Assembly (NCBI RefSeq): GCF_027942865.1
Contig: NC_134514.1
Span: 4,626,115 to 4,690,114, forward strand
Length of the DNA stretch: 64,000 nt
Direction of reading: 5' to 3'
Source of the DNA: Odontesthes bonariensis
Taxonomy: Eukaryota > Chordata > Actinopteri > Atheriniformes > Atherinopsidae
Positions 57,270 through 64,000 of this stretch are shown piece by piece. The notes beneath the pieces were generated by a model that searched no databases, was not told the DNA's origin, and worked only from the letters and a program-made list of their open reading frames with translations. Every line of letters starts with the position of its first letter. The first letter of the stretch is position 1. Position numbers and translations under genes: made by a program.

Positions 57270-57765
57270 TTATTTATTATTATTTACTTTATTTATATAG
57301 CACCTTTCATACATAAAATGCAACACAAAGTGCTGTACAGGTTAAAAGGTTAAAACACCCGAACCTCCCCAAATCTAGATAAAATCGATAAGAATAGATA
57401 GAAGCAACAAATAAAACAAATGAATAATAAAAATAAATAGAAATGATAAAAATAACGATAATAATAATAACAGAATACAATAAATACATTTAAAAGGCAT
57501 CAGATATTATTCCGAAAACATTATCCTAGAAAACATCCTAAGGCTAGGATCTAAGTTAAACACCATAAATACGTAGTTAAAAGGTATGTAAGAAGGATAA
57601 GAAGGAAATCAATTAAAAGCCAAGTTAAAAAGGTGTGTCTGGAACCTGCTTTTAAAACCATCGACAGTCTCTGCGGCCCTGAGGCTCTCCGGCAGGCCGT
57701 TCCACAGACGTGGGCCAAAGTAATGGAAGGATGCCTAGAAATAACAATGGTTTGCCCTGTCAAGA
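57270..57765 (-). repeat. LINE C-terminal and 3' fragment
   Basis: The minus strand at 57730-57600 encodes FGPRLWNGLPESLRAAETV, the end of an L2-like RT protein. The 3' region runs to TTTATTTATATAGCACCTTT at about 57287. Confidence 0.65.
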
Positions 57766-57770
57766 TGTCA

Positions 57771-58115
57771 GCCTGTAAAAGTTGAGTTTACTTTAAAAAA
57801 AAATGAGGAAACTTGTTGCCTTAAATAAATTAAGTAATGATTAATGAACTTTGAAGTACATTTAAGTTAACATTTTTTTGTAATATCAACTGCTTTGCTT
57901 AGTTTTTATTACTAAATATTTTTAGTTAAGTCGACTTGGAATTTAGTGCGTTGAACGTAATCATTTAAGTGTAATAACTATGCAAAGCAGTTGATATTAC
58001 AAACGGTTTTAGGTTCAAAGTACTTAAAAAGTTAATTAATTATTACTTAATTTTTTTAAGGCAACAACTTTCCTTAATTTTTTTAAGTAAACTCAACTTA
58101 TCCGGGTTTACAGTG
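57771..58115. mobile_element. Palindromic MITE with ~140-bp arms
   Basis: The left arm (from CCTGTAAAAGTTGAGTTTAC) is repeated in reverse in the right arm (ending AAACTCAACTTATCC...TTTACAGTG). The arms meet around GCAAAGCAGTTGATATTAC at about 57900 and 57980. Non-coding. Confidence 0.75.
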
Positions 58116-58329
58116 CTCACCCTGGGCTTTTGTTCTTACATTTGGAGTGGCAGCAAATTCGGATTTTTCGTTTTTGGAGTCGAGGATTTTACTTTTCTTT
58201 TTACACTTCTGACAAAGCAGAAGACTAAAACTCAAAGAAACACTGGAGAAAAGGAGATGTCAGGAGCAAATGTGTGCTCATGTTTGCACGTGTTCATCTT
58301 ACTCTCTGCCCACACTGTGAAATGATCAC

Positions 58330-58745
58330 ATCTGCTGAATGTGTGGATGAGTTCTTGAGCTCTGAGATCCAAAGACTCAGGCCAGCTGGTCCAGTCCAGA
58401 GTCCAGACTAAACATGGAGAAGCAGCATTTAGCTGTTATGCTGCAAACAAGTGGAACAAACTGCCAGTGGAGATTAAACTTTCACCAAATGGAGACATTT
58501 TTAAATCCAGGTTAAAAACATTTCTGTTCTCATGTGTCTATGCATGAAATCTGCACGATATCTTTGAATTTATCTGGACTGTTGCTTGTTTTTAAATTCA
58601 TTTAAATGATTTTATTTGTTTCTCTTTATATTCTTTTATGTATTTGTAATGCTTCTTCCACTCCCTGCTGCAATGCTTTTATTTTATGTAAAGCTCTTTG
58701 AATTGTTTGTACATGAAATGTGCTATATAAATAAATTTGATTTGA
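58330..58745 (+). repeat. LINE 3' end
   Basis: AACAAGTGGAACAAACTGCC encodes the KWNKLPVEI end of a LINE protein; the tail is TGTGCTATATAAATAAATTT then TGATTTGATG. Truncated. Confidence 0.6.
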
Positions 58746-58799
58746 TGAGTGATGAATGATTGCATGTGCACTTTCCGTCTGCTGCACATTCAGAGATGA

Positions 58800-59059
58800 G
58801 CTCTTAATGGGATGGGGTCGGCATCCACAGCCTTCAAATCCAAACTGAGGACACTTGAGGCCGACTCCACTACATGTACTTCTTTTTCATGACCTGCTTG
58901 TAAATTCAATTTAATTTCTTTCATTTGTTTGTGTTTTTATCTGTGTAATTTGTATTTGCTGCTGCCTATCTTGGCCAGGTCTCCCTTGAAAAAGAGGTTC
59001 TTAATCTCAATGGGACCTTCCTGGTTAAATAAAGGTTATAATACTACTACTACTACTAC

Positions 59060-59098
<39 letters not shown>

Positions 59099-59110
59099 TA
59101 ATAATAATGA
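58800..59110 (+). repeat. LINE 3' tail with (TAC)n(AAT)n microsatellite
   Basis: CTTGAAAAAGAGGTTCTTAA and CCTGGTTAAATAAAGGTTAT form a common fish LINE end, followed by TAC and AAT trinucleotide runs at 59042-59110. Confidence 0.65.
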
Positions 59111-59611
59111 TACCATTTTTAACTTTCACATGCTTGGTTGTGTGTACTGTGGTTGTCTTGTCTGTCAGGATGTATTTTACGGGTCATTTTGTCCTGGGAT
59201 CGCTGAATCCACCAGCTCTGCGCTACGGTACGAATAAAGAAACCTTGAACTTGTAGTTGCTCTCATGGCCAGGAGACATTTTCTTTGACCTAATTATCGG
59301 ACTTCTTCTCTGCCTGAGGCACATTTGTGGAGGTGAGACGGTGTCTGATTAACGCAGGTGAAGTGTCCCTGAGTTCAGAGTAACTGCTCTGCATCCTAAT
59401 TTAGAAAAACTTTATTTTGTTACCGTTGCACTGCGGACACTCTTCTGTTTTGAATACATTTTTGAGTTTGTGATTTTCTAGCCAAAGTAGAATAAAGAAA
59501 GAAAATCTTCTGGAAAAAGTTGCTTGGAGATCTGGGGACCAGCAGGGCAAACATTTTTCTGCAATGCATACTTCGGCAGACCTTTGCAGAAAAATGCATC
59601 CCCTGCTTTAA

Positions 59612-60632
59612 AGGGACACTATGTAATAAATGAAGTCATTTATTAGCTCAAATCAACATATTCATTCATAAGTTAGTTCTCATTGGTGTAAAATGATCTC
59701 TGTAAAAAGTCTCCCTTATCCTCCTGAGTGAAGAATAACTTGTCTGTATCTACATAGAGCAGGTAAGCTCTATGGAGGCTGCCATGTCCTTCCGGTCTAT
59801 GAAAAACGACGAAGTGCCGAGAGGGACATAAAGCACTTCGAATCGCGATTTCCCCACCAGGCCTACAAGCAGAAATGACGTCATTGTGACGTCATTTCCA
59901 CCAAATGGCTTACAGCCGCTAATGCTAAATAGATTTTATTCCTTGGCACATATGTCTTTGTGTTCATTAGCTTTCTTTTTGTAAGTGCATCATCTTCTTC
60001 TTTTTATTATTATTCCTATGCTCCCCCTGGATATCTTCTTTTTGGCGTTATGCTCACATTTGTAAACTGTTATTTTGTTGATTTACTAATAAAGTTAAAA
60101 AAAAAATGCTAAATAGATTTTATCTCGTAAATGATCCCACTAATAATGCATTAATTGTTACCAAACTTCTGCCGTAGTACACATAGGCTCTTAGCTCACA
60201 AAACGAGGCATTAGAAAGTTTGTAAGTTTACCGGGAGTTTATTTACCGCTGCTAATGCTCCTATTGCTAACGCGGGCTAATGCTAACGCTGCGTCGACGT
60301 AACTTCCGGTAACTCCCGGAATATGACTAATTGCATTGCTTGCACACCAAAGGAGATGTTATGTTATCTGACATGTTATCTGTCATCTGTATTCATAGTG
60401 TTGTTGTATGTGTGTTATGTAATCCTTTGTACTGTGTGTCTTGATTTCTTTTTGTTTGTATGGACCTTGAGTCTGAAGCTATAGCTTCTTGAATCTTGAC
60501 ACATTCCGCTTGCCGTAGTTCAAGAAGTTGCAGCGCACATTTGAAAACGTGAGGCGCTAGAGAGCAAATTCATTCGACTTTGCAAAATAAAATTGCACCA
60601 CTAGATGGGGGAAGAAATTACATAGTGTCCCT
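59612..60632. mobile_element. TTAA-flanked element (AGGGACACTATGTAAT ends)
   Basis: Perfect inverted repeats AGGGACACTATGTAAT and ATTACATAGTGTCCCT with TTAA at 59608-59611 and 60633-60636. The 1021-bp interior is non-coding. It contains a retro-inserted sequence at 59940-60105. Confidence 0.8.
59940..60105 (+). repeat. LINE-mobilised 166-bp poly(A)+ insert
   Basis: Bounded by the 18-bp direct repeat ATGCTAAATAGATTTTAT (59922-59939 and 60106-60123). It ends TACTAATAAAGTT and an A run, i.e. a poly(A) signal and tail. The source RNA was not recognised; it could be a 5'-truncated LINE or a processed pseudogene. Confidence 0.75.
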
Positions 60633-61919
60633 TTAAAGAGAGAATGGAATGATATAACGCATTATCATTTGTTTACCTGGTTGAATTAACAGATGTCTTT
60701 AAAATTAAAATAATCAAATTTCATTGTTTTAGGTTCATTTTTAGATGATTTATTCTGGGCTATAATACTGAGTAAAGATTGATATTCACAGAAAATGTCT
60801 CCAACCGTCTTTCCGGCTTACTATAAAAGTGTTATTCACTGCCTTTACTTTGGAATATTTGCACGATAATATAATAATAGGTGAAAGAGATGCTATAAAA
60901 TGTGCAATTTGTTTGGATTATCACAAGTGTACATGTATTATTAATCCACATGAAAAAATGAGAAAAAAAGATTAACACCATCGTCAGCTCAATATTATCA
61001 CTGTAACTTTATTGGATAAATGTAATAATCCACCCAAAGTATCCGGCGCCAACATCCTGGCCCACCTGTACCAAGAGCCCATCGATCCGTATGAACGGTA
61101 CAAAAACTACAAAATCATCGTCAACCCTCGGTCTGTATTCAGCACCAGCGTCCACGGAGTGCTGAAGTCTAAGAAAGACTGCGCCTGGGTTTACAGACGC
61201 ACGGCACGGATATATCACACAAGGTAGGCTGACGCCTTTCTACTTCTTAAAGGGATAGTTCGCCTCTTTTGACATGAAGCTGTATAACATCCCATATCAG
61301 CAACATCATTTCTGAACATCTTCTTACCCCCTGCTGCGTCCTGTGAGCAGAGTTCCAGCCTCGTTTTGGTGTTGATGAAGGTAGTCCGGCTAGTTGGCTG
61401 GGGTTTAAAAAATAAAGCGTTTTGCTTCTCAAAACAATATGCGTTATAATTTGCGTTCAAAAGAGTAAAGGCCTCAGTATGCTTCTCCGTCATCAGTAGG
61501 CGGCGCTACGTTAGACGACCCAATCTTGCGACGTCTATGGTGAAAGTGGTTGATTGGTTGTTCACCTTCCGGCTCGTTCCACTCCTCACAGAGAACGATG
61601 GCGACCGAGAGAGAAAGACTGTTGTTGGAGTTGGAGCTTGTTGATGTTGAAATGCAAATAATTGTGACCAAATATTGACCGGCACACAGTAAACTCTTTC
61701 AAAAATGGCGGTGTTGTTATTCTGAGAGGAAGGAGCTAAATCGGGAAAGTGATTCCGGAAAGGACGTTGTAAAATTAGCCGACCAATCACAACTCTTGCG
61801 GTCTCCGCGAGTCTCCGTCGCCTCGACGGATAGATGGGATTTTTGGCCCGGGGAGGGTCTGTCTCTGTTGATGGAGAGGGCTCTCCGTAGGCGACCATAA
61901 ATCAGCCTGGCCATAAATC

Positions 61920-62050
61920 GCTTGGCCCTATTTTCTCTCCCTTCGTATCACTGCCTGCTGTGCAGACCGAGCAGCAAACACCGTAACAGGTGCGGCTGTC
62001 GGCAGGCGGCAGCACGCAGTGATACGAAGGGAGAGAAAATAGGGCCAAGC
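61920..62050. repeat. Perfect 35-bp inverted repeat, 61-base loop
   Basis: GCTTGGCCCTATTTTCTCTC and the following 15 bases (61920-61954) recur exactly in reverse complement at 62016-62050. Confidence 0.9.
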
Positions 62051-62105
62051 AATTGTAAGGTCTGACTTTTTCTTGGAGAATGATTTTGTGATGAAAATGT
62101 GTAAC

Positions 62106-62308
62106 ACTTTTTTTTTTCAATATTTTTTGCGGCTTTTTTTATGCCTTTAAAGGACAGGACAGTTAAAGAGAGACAGGAAGCAGAGAGAGGGGGAAGACAT
62201 GCACCAAAGGGCAGTCCAGCGCGGGACTCGAACCGGGGCCAGCTGCAGCGAGGACTGTAGCCTCTGTACATGGGGCGCCTGCTTAACCCACTACGCCACC
62301 GACCACCC
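62106..62308 (-). repeat. tRNA-derived SINE, second family
   Basis: The minus strand begins GGTCGGTGGCGTAGTGGGTT (A box) and has GGTTCGAGTCC (B box), then a body and a T-rich end at the left. Different from the family at 1105 and 25892. Confidence 0.7.
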
Positions 62309-63770
62309 AATGTATTACTCTTTTGAACCCATATTGTTTTGAGAATCAAAACGCTTTATTTTTTAAACCCCAGCCAACTAGCCGGACTACCTTCATCAAC
62401 ACCAAAACGAGGCTGGAACTCTGCTCACAGGACGCAGCAGGGGGTAAGAAGATGTTCAGAAATGATGCTGCTAATATGGGATGTCATACAGCTTCATGTC
62501 AGAAGAGGCGAACTATCCCTTTATTGAATTATGCACGGCTGCACTGAATTGCATTAGTGTGAAAACTTGGGTGTTTCCACCACATTGACGTCTCTGACAA
62601 AGAACAAAAACGAATATCATTAATCTTAACCTCTTTCGTTTCACAAAATAGCAGCTTTGAAGATCAGAAAAAGAACATTTTGGATGTTAATACAGCAGCA
62701 ATCCAATCTCCTGTGTGAAAATACAGTCATGCGTTTGTGTTGTAATCTATGGAGCTCTGCTCTCCTCCGTTTGTGGCAGCTGGTCCGGCTGTGCATTCAC
62801 GTCAGTGCAGGTGAATACCTGCCATGCTGTCTGCAGCTGCATGACTGGCACACGCCACTAAAAATCTTTACTCAGACAGAGAGATGACACCAGAGTAAGC
62901 CGCTCTCCATTTGTCCCGACAGAGAAATATATAAGCTACTTGACAGGCTTTTCCTTCCTGTAGCCCCACATCTGTGGAGCTTTCCTGAAGACTGAAGGGC
63001 AACAAAAAATAATGTTTCAGTATTTTTTAAATCATACTCAACATCTACTCTTTTGGTCTGGCTCACTGGCATCCAGCGTTGATGAGATGTCTTCTCATTC
63101 AATCTTTTGATGATGTTACGATGGAGTTATTGTTTTTGAGAGACTCTGCCTCTCTAAGGTGCTCTCTTTGTACCCACTCATGTTACTGATCTGTTGTCAA
63201 TTAACCTAATTAGCTGCAACATATTCCTCCAGCTGTTTCTTTTTAATACCCCTTTTAATGCCCCCCGTCCCAACTTTTTTCACACCTGTTGCCACCATCC
63301 AATTCCAGATGAGCTAATATTCTTTTAATAATGTTATTTTTGATGTTCTACTGTTAATAAAACAGAGTTTATTAGCTTTACAAATCAATTGATCAGATTT
63401 TTTGACATCCTTTTTATTGTTTCTGCTGGTATTTACTTTTGTGGAGCTCTTCATGCTGTATTTATTCTGCATGAAGCGTACGGATACGTTCTGATTGATT
63501 AGTTTTACGTCACTCCTGCTGAGCACAGCTGCTCGACTGAGATAAGATTTGATGCATTTTTGTTTCAAACATGTATCTGTCAAAGAGGCTGAGGACACTC
63601 CGTAACCATTCTGTCTCTGTGTCCTGTGCAGACTCCAGAGACACGCACAGCTGACACCAGACCAGATGATTTATGACGGCAGGCTGCTGAACTACAGTGA
63701 TCGCCTAATACCGGCTGTCAATACTGTGCTGAGAGAGAGTGGACTTCTACCAGAGGACGGCAAATGTTAG

Positions 63771-64000
63771 CTTCTTTAAGTCAATGTGTGCCTGGGATTG
63801 TATTTTGTGAAATAACTGTCACGGTCTCAGGCTTTTTGTTGTGCTTTTGATTCAGTTTAGGTATTAAACTGCGCATCGATGACGTCATCCCAGTAGACGC
63901 GTGTGTAGAAAGTTTCCTATAAGCCCCCCGATAGTCCCGGATAACAACAACACGGCAGCTCTGAGCTAACAGTGCAATAGTACGCGTTCATTCATTCATT
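63771..64000. other. 3' flank with CRE palindrome
   Basis: No gene. TGACGTCA at 63880-63887 is a perfect cAMP-response-element palindrome; its role is unknown. Confidence 0.35.

Larger units (their letters stand above)
61251..62520. mobile_element. DNA element with ~210-bp inverted repeats
   Basis: 61251-61469 (AGGGATAGTTCGCCTCTTTT...) is repeated in reverse at 62315-62520, nearly identical apart from a 12-base gap. Flanks are TTAA (61247-61250) and TTAT (62521-62524). It sits in the intron of the partial GT92 copy and contains a hairpin and a SINE. Confidence 0.8.
61036..63770 (+). pseudogene. Partial second GT92 copy (last two exons only)
   Basis: 61036-61223 encodes KVSGANILAHLYQEPI and onward to YHTR with a donor GTAGGC, matching the second half of exon 8 of the gene at 35260-55952. 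63632-63770 follows a CTGTGCAG acceptor and matches exon 9, ending NGKC-like ...EDGKC and TAG. Both exons keep the phase-2 junction and open frames at roughly two-thirds amino-acid identity by eye. The first half of exon 8 and all seven upstream exons are absent, at least back to 56 kb. No good acceptor precedes 61036. I take it as the remnant of a tandem duplicate, not a working gene. Confidence 0.7.

Noticed and set aside
61000-61223. Partial GT92 copy as a functional alternative last exon pair
   Set aside because: The AG before 61040 lacks a pyrimidine tract and would not match the phase of exon 7; kept only as a point to test.

Overview
This is a piece of a ray-finned (teleost) fish genome. 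The evidence is spliced vertebrate genes with GT/AG introns, fish-type retroelements (L2-, Rex1-, RTE- and L1/Tx1-like LINEs, tRNA-derived SINEs), many short inverted-repeat DNA transposons, an endogenous retrovirus, and U1 and U2 snRNA genes. Host coding sequence is sparse; most of the window is layered and nested mobile DNA. All calls come from reading the sequence; no database search was run.

Layout. 1-2.4 kb: SINE and the terminal coding exon of a GIMAP-type GTPase. 2.7-10.6 kb: L2-like LINE, a hAT-like element with a perfect 8-bp target duplication, a LINE carrying a nested RTE-like LINE, and a retroviral integrase scrap. 10.7-17.5 kb: L1/Tx1-like 3' region (C-rich) with another LINE and a TTAA-type fragment inside it, then a broken hAT/ZMYM1-like transposase. 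18.7-22.2 kb: a broken Kolobok-like THAP transposase gene with two further elements inserted in its introns, one carrying the first 54 codons of a RecQ-like helicase. 23.6-25.4 kb: U1 and U2 snRNA genes, both on the minus strand. 25.9-29.2 kb: SINE, TTAA MITE, a CpG-rich promoter-like patch, and a segment also present at 22.5 kb. 29.4-33.7 kb: Rex1-like LINE interrupted by an L1.

33.8-56 kb holds the main gene. It encodes a type II membrane glycosyltransferase of family GT92 (DUF23). Nine coding exons join in phase into 490 codons (35260-55952). Upstream lies a tandemly duplicated non-coding first exon; both copies keep a 7-residue upstream ORF and a splice donor. The introns are full of mobile DNA: an L1 scrap, two copies of one inverted-repeat transposon family (one with a ~1.5-kb array of 7-bp repeats), a hAT remnant that keeps a BED-finger exon, several MITEs, and a 5.9-kb antisense retrovirus whose LTRs are ~99% identical although its coding region is gutted. 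Only the last two exons of a second, diverged GT92 copy are present (61036-63770), the first of them truncated, so it is probably a pseudogene.

The most unusual observations are the duplicated first exon with preserved uORF, the transposon whose terminal sequence appears to have expanded into a 7-bp satellite, the TIR element carrying a helicase start, a young but defective retrovirus with a tRNA-Ser-like primer site, and two perfect hairpins.
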